64,000 bases of DNA. Source: Gentiana macrophylla. Lineage: Eukaryota > Streptophyta > Magnoliopsida > Gentianales > Gentianaceae. Positions 47,483-57,713 of the stretch are shown piece after piece (positions within the stretch are counted from its first letter, which is position 1; every line of letters starts with the position of its first letter). The stretch spans positions 80,496,800-80,560,799 of the forward strand of contig CM047815.1 of NCBI GenBank assembly GCA_026214975.1, in the 5' to 3' direction. The notes beneath the pieces are model-generated. The model did not search any database. It worked only from the letters and a program-made list of their open reading frames with translations, and had not been told where the DNA came from. The translations under genes were made by a program, and so were the position numbers.

Positions 47483-47994
47483 GGTTAGGGTTAATAATTT
47501 TAAAAGAACGGACGCTTGTTTGGCGGACAGCTTTGAAATTGAAAGTGGTACGATCGACGAGTTGTTTCAATTTCCATGTCCCTCTTTTGCTTGACTTTGC
47601 GTACGAGAATCACATATATAGAACAAATGCAATGAGAAAATCATGCACAACTTATTTTGTTGTGCGACTATCGGTATGATCAATATTGTTGCTCTGAAAA
47701 AGCTTGGCGACTTCCGTAACACCAAACACAATATACAGATAGAGAAAGATGAAATGAGACTTTCATTGACTTAATTGAAATGAGACTTAAACATGTATTT
47801 GAAATACATTAATTTTGATGATCCTATCATTACTTGATATGAAATAAATCTGTAATTAAGATCTTACTTTATGCTTTCTAAATCAGATTAGATAGACCCT
47901 GGTTTTTGTGAATGAGCAGCAGAGGCTCAATCTCTTAGTGGCAACAACCAACAGAACACATACAAAGAAGGCAACAACTATCCAGTTGCACCTT
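47483..47994. other. Gene-free stretch 3' of the candidate host gene
   Basis: AT-rich sequence that should include the 3' untranslated region of the minus-strand gene. No clear poly(A) signal cluster can be claimed. Confidence 0.35.
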
Positions 47995-48345
47995 TCAATT
48001 ACGGGGTGCAACCATATTCATATACTCCGATTTAGCTAGAGGGGATGATGTTGTTGCCATTTTTTCGTTATTTCCTACCTCGAAACCCGAAGCCGAATCA
48101 ACTGAACCAACAATCGAATGATCCGATTTAGCTAAAAGAGAAGTTAATGTCATTTTCTTGTGATTTCCACCATTAAAACCCATAACGGTATTAGCTGCAC
48201 CAGCACCCGAATTAGCTGCACCAACACCTGGATTGCCGGAATCTTCGCCGCCGACCACGTTCACAGAATTGTCATAACAAAACATTAAGGACATTGAGAG
48301 AGTGAAAACAACCGCAAATATTGCAAGCACCACAAATTTCTTCAT
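47995..48345 (-). CDS. Candidate small secreted protein with an internal repeat
   Basis: 116 codons, single exon, intact. I choose the ATG at 48345-48343, residue 34 of the longest frame, because it gives a classical signal peptide: MKK followed by a hydrophobic stretch (residues 4-22, FVVLAIFAVVFTLSMSLMF). The mature part is Gly/Asn/Ser-rich, with two short GxGAAN repeats (about 42-52) and two longer imperfect repeats, residues 56-75 (GFNGGNHKKMTLTSLLAKSD) and 87-107 (GFEVGNNEKMATTSSPLAKS, then E). A TATA-type box lies about 70 bases upstream. No transposon domain or family was recognised. Organisation as signal peptide plus repeated short motifs recalls precursors of secreted signalling peptides, but that is inference. 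Confidence 0.6.
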   Translation of the reverse strand: MKKFVVLAIFAVVFTLSMSLMFCYDNSVNVVGGEDSGNPGVGAANSGAGAANTVMGFNGGNHKKMTLTSLLAKSDHSIVGSVDSASGFEVGNNEKMATTSSPLAKSEYMNMVAPRN

Positions 48346-48410
48346 CGTGGTTGATCGATTAATTATTGCTTTAAAATGTTTAAGGGTGCAGATACTATTC
48401 TTCATTACCC

Positions 48411-48423
48411 TAAATATATAGGT
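48411..48423 (-). promoter_or_regulatory. TATA-type box of the candidate host gene
   Basis: The minus strand reads CCTATATATTTAG about 70 bases upstream of the chosen ATG. The region from here to about 48590 resembles 18002-18240. Confidence 0.5.
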
Positions 48424-48929
48424 GTTTGCGACGATAACAGTCACTAATTAACAGCTGTAAATATTTCGATATAATAAGTGATTAACGTGATCACAGTAAC
48501 TTGATTTCATTAGTTTTAATGTTTAAATTTTCTATGCATGAAACTATAAAAGCCCACCGGTTTAGACCAAGACCCTGTGTACATTGGCGGCCTATATGAT
48601 GCAAATAATCATATTTATATCTTCATCCAGTAATATAAAAATCATAATATTTTCATCGTATATATTTTCTTGTTTTGTCCTCCTGTTTTTAAGATCCATA
48701 TCGATCTCCTTCCTACAATATCGTCTCTGATTTCATTGTTATTTAAATAAAAACCAGCCAATTTGCATAATTGTAAATATAATTATTTACTGTTATTATT
48801 GCACATGTCCTAGCTTGGGGATGGATATATTTCATGAATTAAGTGGATTTAACATTTGACGAAGCAAAATTCGTCGGGTATAAAAATATGGCTGTTTAAT
48901 CTAGTGGTAATTGGATTAAGGAAAATAAC
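48424..48929. other. Upstream region of the candidate host gene
   Basis: AT-rich, no gene. It contains CTGTAAATATTTCG...TAATAAGTGATT and TTCATTAGTTTTAATG, shared with 18150-18215. Confidence 0.4.
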
Positions 48930-49545
48930 AAAAAAAATATGAATGAGAGGAAGGATTTTTTAGGTGTTTTAGACTGATAACGAATTTTTTTTTTGAGAGT
49001 GCCTACATATCCAGAACATATGTTGGAATCAATTCTGCCGTAATTCTTATGAACGTATATGTAGGGAACACCTATGGCTAGGCAGGCCTGCATGGGCCGG
49101 GTCCATCATGGACGCTATTTTCGTGTTTCACAAGTATTATTTGATCGTATTTATCCTTTGATTTTAGGAGATAATCTCGGTATTCAAATAATAAAGATCA
49201 GAGCCTTAATGGCATATGATTCTTTTCATAATTATCCTGATAAACGTACATTTATCATTATACTCTCTAGCCGACCTACGGCGAGCATCCGAGGTCAAGG
49301 TAACCGAACCACGTAGGTCTGTCTTTCCCCTGCCCTGACCAACCTGCGGTGGACGAAGGGCCGACCTGAGCAGCCTCCTCCGTTGGAGGTGGGGGTCGGC
49401 CCTTAGGCCTACAAAGGGACTCATGGTCCTTAAAGTTAAGGCTTTAGCCCTATTTTTATCATGAAACGTGGCGTGATGAAATCCGGTATCATCACCATTG
49501 TTACCGTAAAGCCTTCTGTATGGTGACCTGGTGTTGTGGCCGGAC
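48930..49545 (-). mobile_element. Tat-type gypsy LTR fragment, second copy
   Basis: Resembles 21410-21768 and 44404-44690: a GTGCCTAC-ATATCC segment, an AGATAATCTC...ATTCAAAT segment, then CCGACCTACGG and a GGAGGTGGGGGTCGGCC block at about 49270-49400. The copia element at 49551 adjoins it. Confidence 0.5.
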
Positions 49546-49550
49546 AACAA

Positions 49551-50079
49551 TGTTATAAAACGGATGGAGATAACTTCAGATGCAAGAAACAGAAACAGAA
49601 GCAATCAAACATAAACAATCAAAGGAGAAAATAGAAACAAGAAGAACACAGATTTAACGTGGAAAACCCCTCAGTGGGAGAGGTAAAAAACCACGGGCAG
49701 AAAAGAGATATTTTATTATGCACTGAATTTTACAGATTTCAACACACACAGACAATGAGACAACAATTGTATTTATAGGCACAAATCCCTAAACCCTAGC
49801 CGCCAGAATCTTTGTCGATGCACCATAAATACCCTTACACGTGTCCTCTTTTAATGACATCAGTATAGTCATCCACATAATGTAATTTGCAGATGTGGGA
49901 CCTCACAGTATTCAAGTACTCGCAGACTATCACCTCGCCGATAGTCACCTCGCCGATGTAAGCTCGATGAGACTCCACCCTACCGGGCTACGCAATTGAA
50001 TACACTTCTCACCGTCCATCACACACCGGTGAGTCTTGATTGATTCCACCGGATGTAGAGTTTAAGTCACTTTCCGACA
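49551..50079 (-). repeat. Copia A4 3' LTR and adjoining polypurine tract
   Basis: The plus strand runs from TGTTATAAAACGG to TTTCCGACA. The polypurine tract AAGGTGGAGATT (minus strand) follows at 50080-50091. A TATA-type box (CCTATAAATAC, minus strand) lies near 49771-49781. It differs from the 5' LTR mostly by small indels. Confidence 0.92.
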
Positions 50080-50091
50080 AATCTCCACCTT

Positions 50092-50434
50092 GACTTCAAC
50101 TCTCCCAGAGTCAAACAGATTGCATAATCGGATGTACTTGTACCGGATGCATTCGTCAATGCCGGATGTACTTGTACCGGACTATCTCCACAAAGATCCA
50201 CTCCACCGATCGCCTCGTAGAGTTTCCGAAGCAGATTATAAGCTTTGAATATTCAAGAAGTCCAGCAAAAGTGAAACTTACATCCGCGAACTGGTTTAGT
50301 GAACATATCAGCAGGATTCTCCTTTGTGCCAATCTTCTTCACCACAACCCTCTTCTCATTCCTCAAGAAATGATACCTGACATCAATATGCTTGGTTCTC
50401 TCATGATGAACCTGATCCTTGGCTAAACATATTG
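50092..50434 (-). pseudogene. Copia A4 pol 3' end
   Basis: RNase H tail up to the solo-LTR insertion. The minus strand carries the histidine-rich HHERTKHIDVRYHFLRN-type segment (about 50415-50365) and the KNPADMFTKPV-type segment (about 50320-50285) in broken frames. Confidence 0.8.
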
Positions 50435-50439
50435 CACTT

Positions 50440-52377
50440 TGATGTGTAACATTTATATGATAAACATTACGATGTTTTATATACGTTATCGACTATTTTT
50501 ATATAAAATATAAGTAATTATAACAGATAATCTTATAAAATATTAATAGCTATGAATAAATCTAAATACTATAAAAATCTAGTAAAAATGATAAAAGTTA
50601 TAAATTTTGTGTACGGGTTAATAACCGGAGTGTCGTGGTCGATTCACGTGGGTATTTTTGGTATTTTCTGAGACCTTAGGTAAACCAAGACCCCAGTGAT
50701 GACATTTTGTGGAGTAAAATCATATCTTTTGAAGGAATAAAGGAAGTGCCACGAGACTTAAAGTTCAAGTGGATCAATGGTTCGTGACGCCGTATCAAGT
50801 TATATTTTCGACGAACAAATGGCCCAGCAAAAAGGCATTTTCTGAAAAAGAAGTCTTCATGGAAGTTATAGATCTCCTCAAGGGCTTTCCAACGCATCTT
50901 GAATTATGTCATTTGGAGATCCAGAGCTCAAGTTATGATTTTATCAAGTTTCGGATTAAGATTGGAAAAAATCTATCCGGATCGATCCGGATTTACTTCG
51001 GATCGATCCGAGGAAACATCATGATTACCCAGCATGTGGCCCTGCAGAGAATAATCCTGGGATAAGATTTTTTATTCCCGGATCGATCCGGCCCTTTCTC
51101 GGATCGATCCGGCTTGGGAAAATATGCCTATAAATAGAGCAGCTTGCAGGCACATAAAGGGGGTACCAAATATATTTTCTTCACCTCTTTTTAGTAGTAG
51201 TAGTATGTATATATATAGGCCTTATGCCATAAATAAAGTAGTATCGTTATAATGCTCGAGAAATTATCAGAAGATCAATGTTGTTGAAGTTGTTGTAGCA
51301 TCCGGAAGAATACAGCTTCTGATTCAATCGTTGTAATCGGGTAAAATTCCTAAAGTATTTATGTTTGTTTTGTCTTTTTATCTTTTCGTATAATGTTAGT
51401 AGGCTAAATCTAATAACTAGCCAAAGTTATGTAATCGTTTTATTTCGATCTTTTCGGTAAAGGAATGTTGTCTAAGTAAAATTGAATAAAATTGAGTTAA
51501 TTGAATCTTTTCCTATTGATAAAGTTTGACTTGAAAGAATTCATAATCTAATTATGAATTGACACCTCGTAATTAAGTTATGAACTCGTTAATAGAAAAA
51601 CCGGAGGGTAAAATTGGCGAGTGAAAACGTGACAACGGAACCCGATTTCTACCCGGGGCAGATTTGTCCTAAAAGATGAATCTTATTAAAATTTGTACTC
51701 AAGATCGTAATAATGTTAAATTCATCGTTTAATTGAAACTTAAACCGAAAGTTGAATCGCCCGGCCTTGACAACCGGAGCCTTTAAATAAAATTGACCGC
51801 TTTGTAACGGAATGACTCCTTTTATTCAAAGGTAGAATCGCACTCGGGACCTATTCGGAAAAACCGTAATGATTGTGGACTTTGGGTGATGACAATGGAC
51901 ATATGACAATTTCACACACTATGTGAGGACGAATTGTTAACCTAGGAGTGCACCGTTTCATTTACTCAATTGAACCTAAAGATCGAGCACATTCCATTCT
52001 TTGAAAAGATCGTATAAATCAATTATATAAACTTTGGCTAGTTCTCTAATAATATATTTGGCATCTATATATTTATATCTATATATATACTTTGCAACTT
52101 ATGCACATCTATATATATTTATATATCTATATATATTATATTAGAATAAATTTTAATTTACGCATTTATTTTATGTTAAGTAAAATAGTAGTTATACGTG
52201 CTATAAAATCGAGATTTAGATTGAGTTAATAATGACTCTTTGGTGTTTAACCACACTTAGAAGAATTACAAAGTTCCTCGAGGATACGATACTCGACTCA
52301 CCATACTAGCACTACAGATTTGACCCGATACAATCGTCGGTTAAGGACTGGTTTTAGCACTAGAAAAGGCCACGCCA
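50440..52377 (+). mobile_element. Gypsy-type solo LTR (family D), TSD CACTT
   Basis: A 1938-bp LTR starting TGATGTGTAACATTT and ending GGCCACGCCA, flanked by CACTT at 50435-50439 and 52378-52382. A TATA-type box (CTATAAATAG) lies at 51129-51138. The 3' part contains GATACGATACTCGACTCACC, like the R/U5 ends of other gypsy LTRs here. There is no internal sequence. Confidence 0.94.
50978..51111 (+). promoter_or_regulatory. Four CGGATCGATCCG palindromes before the TATA box
   Basis: The exact 12-bp palindrome occurs at 50978-50989, 50999-51010, 51079-51090 and 51100-51111, two pairs with 9-base spacers, the last ending 18 bases before the TATA box at 51129. Confidence 0.85.
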
Positions 52378-52382
52378 CACTT

Positions 52383-53600
52383 AGATCTGTCACAATAAAT
52401 CTCACTGATCCTCGATGCAACCCCAAATCACCGACTAGCCCCTTCAACCGGATACCCTCCTTAATCGCTTCAAGAAGAGCCATATATTCTCGCTTCGATG
52501 AGTTGATAAGGCTATCAGAGCTCAAGAGTAGCTTTCGGTGACCACCGCATTTCCCAATGTAAACACATAACCGATCATTGATTTTTCATGTCAACATCAC
52601 TGATAATCAAGATCACAAGAACTCGTGACTGCACCCGAGATCACCGCCATAAATGAGACCAACATCACCGTACTCTCTCGTGTAACTGAATATCTTTTAA
52701 TGACTTTCCGGTGTTCCTTTCCAGGTTGAGCCATAAACTCGCCGACAACACTCGATCGCTCGAGCAGATCAGGCCTAGTGTATACCATGGCATACATCGA
52801 CTACCAACCGCACTAGCATAGGGAACTTTTGACATATACTCCTTCTCTTTAGCCGACAAAGTGAAGCATAAGCAGACAAATGAACATTTGATGCCATAGA
52901 GTATCTATTGGTTTTGGCAAACAGACATCCCAAACTTGGCCAATATCTTACGCACAGACATAACCTCGCTTGAGACAAGAACAACTTCTTCCGACTTCTA
53001 TCTCTCCAGATCTCCATCCCCAAGATTTTCTTGGCAAAGACCCAAATCCTTCATTTCAAATTCAAGATCGAGAAGGTTCTTGATTTTGAACATCGACTTT
53101 CTTGCTGCAGCTATCAAGATGTCATCCACATACAGACAAGATAGATATATGATCCATCTTTCAGCAGACTGTAGTAAGCACAACAGTCATATGGACTTCT
53201 GTTGTAACCCTATTGAAGCATGAAACTGTCAAACCTTTTATACCATCGCCTTGGAGCTTGCTTCAAACCATACAATGATTTCTTCAACTTGCAAACATAG
53301 TTTTCTTTGCCAGGAACTTGAAAACCTCAGTCGTGTCATGTATATCTCCTTATCCACCTCACCATGTAAAAGTTTTCACATCTAATTGCTCAAGTTCAGA
53401 TCTCTTTGTGCCACCATTGCTAGTAACACCTCGATTGAAGTATGTCGACCACCGGTGAAAATATTTCATCAAAGTCAACCCCTTCCTTTTGATGAATCCT
53501 CTTGCAACCAAACGTGCCTTATACTTGACCCTTCTCGCTTTAGTTATTCCTTCCTTTTCTTGAAAATCCATTTACATGTCACAACTCCCTTGTCAAGAGG
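52383..53600 (-). pseudogene. Copia A4 RT and RNase H N-terminal part
   Basis: The minus strand gives MDFQEKEGITKARRVKYKARLVARGF (53571), SELEQLDVKTF, then the YGLKQAP-type segment near 53260, the active-site segment LYVDDILIAA (53183-53100), MKDLG.C...LGDGDLERS, then MSKVPYASAVG and MVYTRPDL...GEFMAQPGKEHRK, and RNase H REYMALLEAIKEGIRLKGLVGDLG. Frames change repeatedly. Confidence 0.9.
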
Positions 53601-54234
53601 GTCGCTTGACCAATTCCCAAGTCCGGTTCTTCAACAATGACTCCATTTCATCTCCCATGGTCGCATGCCACCGAGATGCTTCGTACATGTCATGCTTCCT
53701 TGTAAGTAGTAGGTTCAAAGAACCTCTACTTCTTTTGACTACTTGGAGTGCATATCCAGCCAAATCATCATATCCATATCTCCTTGGAGGTATCCCAACA
53801 TTAGATCTTCTAGCTTCTTTGGCGCGCCTAGACTCTGGCGATCAATGTTTAGTATGACGCCTGGCCGAGGTCTCAAAGAGTCGGGCTTGGATCAGACTCG
53901 GTTCATTATCCGGATCGGTATAGTGTTGATTTGGATCCATTGATTGTTGCATATCAGAGACTCCACCGAAGCTCCACCTGTTTCTCAACACTATCGATTC
54001 AAAGACTGGTTTGCACTCGTAGACCTCCTCACCGATGAGTTTAACATAGAATTTTCATCAAACACAACGTCCTGCCGAGGATTACTCTGGACTCTGGCCG
54101 ATGACCAAATCCTATATCCTTTCACTCCATCACCATACCCCACAAACACTCCCCTTCTTGGCTCTTGGCTCCAACTTCCTTCACTAACATGATAGTAAGT
54201 CAGACTTCCGAAAACCCTTAGAACCGAGTAGTCA
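53601..54234 (-). pseudogene. Copia A4 integrase C-terminal part and linker
   Basis: The minus-strand frame from 54234 includes LRVFGSLTYYHVSEGSWSQE, then GVFVGYGDGVKGYRIWS and ARVQSNPRQDVVFDENSML, the usual segment after the integrase core. The reading continues across the solo LTR into 55711-56340. Confidence 0.88.
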
Positions 54235-54239
54235 GCAGG

Positions 54240-55705
54240 TGTTAAGGGTGATTTTATACGTTTTATAAGGATATATTTTGTAACAATTCTCTCCATATTC
54301 GTATGTTTCTCATAGAAATCGAGCTTTATATTGAAATATTGAGCAAATGAGTTTTAGAAGTATTAAAGTTCAAAATCGGGTTAATTATGTGATTTTATTG
54401 GATAAATATCTTTAGATGTAAGATGTTACATTTTGCATGGTTTTATCGTGATGTAGGTACGCTTGCATGAGGTGAAAGGAGCTTAAAAGATGTTCAAGTG
54501 ATGATTTGCATGGAAGGGAAGAGATAGAGATGAAGTTGGAATGAAGATCAAGATTAATTTGGAAGAAAAGAGCTGAACGCACGTCCAAGTCCCGCCCAAA
54601 GTGGATCAAGCGTCCAAATAAGTGGGTGGCGCCCAGGATGAGTTTTTGATTCGAGAGAGTTTAGACGCCATAGCAAACGGGCGCCCACCTCCGTCTGTAA
54701 TTCTGGACGAAGGCGTCGATTGAGTGGGACGGGCGCCCACGGCCGACATGCTTTGAAAACCGACCTATTTCTCCTATAAATAGCAGTAGCGATTTCAACC
54801 CTAAAGCACACAATATTCGACTCTTATTGATACACCATCATAAAGAGCAACTTTGGCGCCAGGCCCCTTTGGGGAATTTGGGGTGGCAATTAGATTAGGT
54901 TTTTTTATTTCGTTTTCTTTCTATTTATTTCGCTGCTTTCTCGCACTTCATGCTTTGGGAGGTTGCGATTGTTCAAACGATGTAACTCTTTTCATCAGGT
55001 TTTTCTATCTTTTATTTAAGTTTATGTTTTGATCTTTGATTCAAAGTTGTATCTTTTCCTATGCGTTTATTTGTTCATGCACGTATATCGGAAGATGGTT
55101 GCTTTTGATGTTTGATTTTGATGGAAGTCATGATTAGACCTAGATCACCATAGGAAAGATTAGGTTTTTAGCCTTGACATAACGGAAGTTGATAGGTTAA
55201 TTATCTAGGTTGTTAGATTTAAAATCTTGCACCTTGGTTTGTTTGCGTCAATTCTATACATTGGAAGATGTTAGATTGATAGACGAATTATCTACGGAAG
55301 TAGTATTCATACCTTCGAGAGGTGAACCACATCTTTAGTTAATCATCACAAGATAACCTTAGGTAGAGATAGAGGGTTTGAAGGATTGGATGATTTTGTT
55401 TGTTCATTGTTAATCTCCATGTTCATCTTCTTGTTTATTTCCTTTTATAGTTAGTAGTTTAGATTTAGTTTTTATCGCTTTTATCCGTCCTGGCTTTGGA
55501 CTGACAATCCTCTGTCCAGTTTATTTTATCTTTTTTTTAGTTTCGTTTTAGTAGTAACAACCTTAGGAAAATTAATGAACTAGATACCCCGATTCCCTGT
55601 GACCGACTCCGGTATTAATCGCTATACTACGATCCCTACACTTGGGGAAATACCGGATTTATAAATTATATTACTTGTTTGTTTTGCATAGAAAAATCCG
55701 TGACA
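54240..55705 (+). mobile_element. Gypsy-type solo LTR (family E copy 2), TSD GCAGG
   Basis: A 1466-bp LTR from TGTTAAGGGTGATTTT to AAAAATCCGTGACA, flanked by GCAGG at 54235-54239 and 55706-55710. It matches 11982-13491 in inverted orientation. A TATA-type box (CTATAAATAG) lies at 54774-54783. There is no internal sequence. Confidence 0.95.
54575..54745 (+). promoter_or_regulatory. GGGCGCCC repeats upstream of the LTR TATA box
   Basis: The palindrome GGGCGCCC occurs at 54679-54686 and 54731-54738, with further GCGTCC/GGACG units from 54575 on. Copy 1 of the same family has GGACGCCCGTCC at this place, so the unit sequence differs while inverted symmetry is kept. Confidence 0.65.
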
Positions 55706-55710
55706 GCAGG

Positions 55711-56340
55711 CTTGCCTGACCACATCTCAAATGGTGTCTTGAGATTGATTCCTGCGTGAGGACTCCTGTTGATTAAGTAGCAAGATGTCTTAACAGCTTC
55801 TGCCCAAAATCTCCTTGATAAACCAGCTTGAGAAAGCATACATCTTGCCCTCTCCAAAGAGAGTTTGATTCATCCTTTCGGCTACACCATTCTCACGAGG
55901 TGTATTCTTACAAGATGATGTCTAGCAATACCCTCACAATTTGCACAAAATGAATCAAAATCCGCCCAGTAATTCCGCACCATTATATGTACGAAGCTTC
56001 TTGATTTTCTTGCCTAACTGATTCTCCACTAGGGCCTTCCACTGCTTGAAGTTACTGAATGCATCACTTTTGTTCTTCATCATCACCACCCAAGTCATCC
56101 TTGAATAGTTATCTATGAATGACACAAAATATCTGTGACCACCCAATGACTCAACTTTTGATGGACCCCAAAGAATCTGAATGGATATAATCAAGTGTTG
56201 CCTTTGTATTGTGCAACCTCGCCGAGAATTTACTTCTATGCAACTTCCCAAACACACAATGTTCACAAAAGTCCAGATTCTTGACCTTATATCCCCAAGA
56301 AAACTCTTTCAAGAAAGAATGTGATACCCCTTTCACCCAT
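55711..56340 (-). pseudogene. Copia A4 integrase core
   Basis: The minus strand reads CEHCVFGKLHRSKF (zinc-binding end), ATLDYIHSD.LG.SKVESLGGHRYFVSFIDNYSRMTWVVMMKNKSDAF, KKIKKLRTYNGAE (where relatives have LRTDNGGE, so a catalytic Asp is changed to Tyr), and RARCMLSQAGLSRRFWAEAV. Frameshifts separate the pieces. Confidence 0.9.
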
Positions 56341-57598
56341 GTGACCTAGTCTCACGTACACGGCCGAGTCTCATTGAGACGGTGTATCTTTGAGGATGCA
56401 ACAAAGAAGTTAGATTCCAGATCTGAGATCCTTGTAATATATACAAGGTTCCCTCTTGATGCCTTTGAGGACTACAATCGAATCTTTGAAGACATTCATT
56501 TGCCCACCTTCACCCTTGAAATTGAACCCTTGTCTGCCCAAAGTAGACTAAGAGATACCAAATTCTTGGTCATCTCGTGGAACATATCTTACATCTTTCA
56601 GTTGTACAAAATTTACCATCCTCTGCCTTAACTTTATGAGCCAATTCCCCACAACTTTGCAAACCTTCTTTGTTGGCCATATAGATTTGACCACCATCTA
56701 TCTCGCTTCATAAGTAGAAAACCACTCCTGTTTGGAAAAATATGGTAGGATGCTCCGTAATCAAGTATCCACACATCATTGTGGGGTTTAGAATCTCCCG
56801 CAACTAGAACCAGATCCTCATCGATTGCTCAAGAGCCAAAGCCGCGTGCGCTGAACTGCCTTCCTCTTTGTTTCTTCTTCCTTCGACAATTGGACTTCCA
56901 ATGTCCTCGCTCCACAAAGAATTATAGACATCGCAGACTTAGGACCTTTGGACCCGACGACTTTTTCTTCTTCTCGTCCATATCCTTTTCCACTATTGTC
57001 GCTAGCTACTAGCCCAAAGAAATTTGATCGTCTGCATGCAAAGACCTTGTGTCTAAGCTCCTCGGCATGTAAGGCGGACCTTACATCCTCCAAAGCCACT
57101 GTATCCTTTCCAACTATAAAAGATCGCACAAAGTTTTCATATGATGCCGGTAATGACACCAACAGATTAGGGCTGCATCTTCATCTTCAATTTTAACATC
57201 AATATTCCTTAAATCAAGCAATATTGTGTTCATTTTGGTCCAGATGTTCCTCAAGTGGACTTCCTTCATGCATCTTCAAACCGAACAACCTCTGTTTCAA
57301 CAACAACTTGTTGGTCGTGGACTTGGTCATATACATGCTTTCAAGCTTCTTCCACAACTTGGTGCATGTGTCTTCCTCAACAACCTAAGTGATAACATCA
57401 TCGATAAGCACAACATGATGGTTGAATGTGCTTTCTTCCAGACTAGCATAATCTCTGGCCGTGACTTTGTATTTGGTTTGTCGGATAAAGGATTCCACAA
57501 ACCCCGCTTTGCTTCAACAGATTCACGATCTTGATTTGCCCACTGCACCAAAACTGTTCCTTCCTCAAATTTATCGATTTTTACGCCATCGCCGACAT
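56341..57598 (-). pseudogene. Copia A4 gag
   Basis: The first ATG is at 57598-57596 (MSAMA, then a stop). The reading continues in several frames with QGLWNPLSDKPNTKS, KAHSTIMLCLSDD-type, LWKKLESMYMTKSTTNKLLLKQRLFGLKMHEGSPLEEHLDQ-type, and LPASYENFVRSFIVGKDTVALEDVRSALHAEELRHK (57162-57050), then a GHWKSNC zinc-knuckle remnant near 56900. The order matches UBN2-type gag of Tork copia. Protease lies in the decayed stretch 56340-56800. Confidence 0.88.
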
Positions 57599-57701
57599 CT
57601 TTTCTTGCTAAAGATCACAACTTTATCACAGATCCTAGCACCTTGTGAAGGCCTTGGTGAAGATGAAGTTGATCGCATGCATTGTTTTCTCCGTAACCTT
57701 G

Positions 57702-57712
57702 CTCGATACCAC
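57702..57712 (-). promoter_or_regulatory. Primer-binding site of copia A4
   Basis: The minus strand reads TGGTATCGAGC, two bases after the 5' LTR. The usual site is TGGTATCAGAGC; one base is missing. Confidence 0.8.
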
Positions 57713-57713
57713 T

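Noticed and set aside
47302..47679. 125-codon plus-strand frame
   Set aside because: It begins inside the Mutator-type MITE and crosses its border and TSD.
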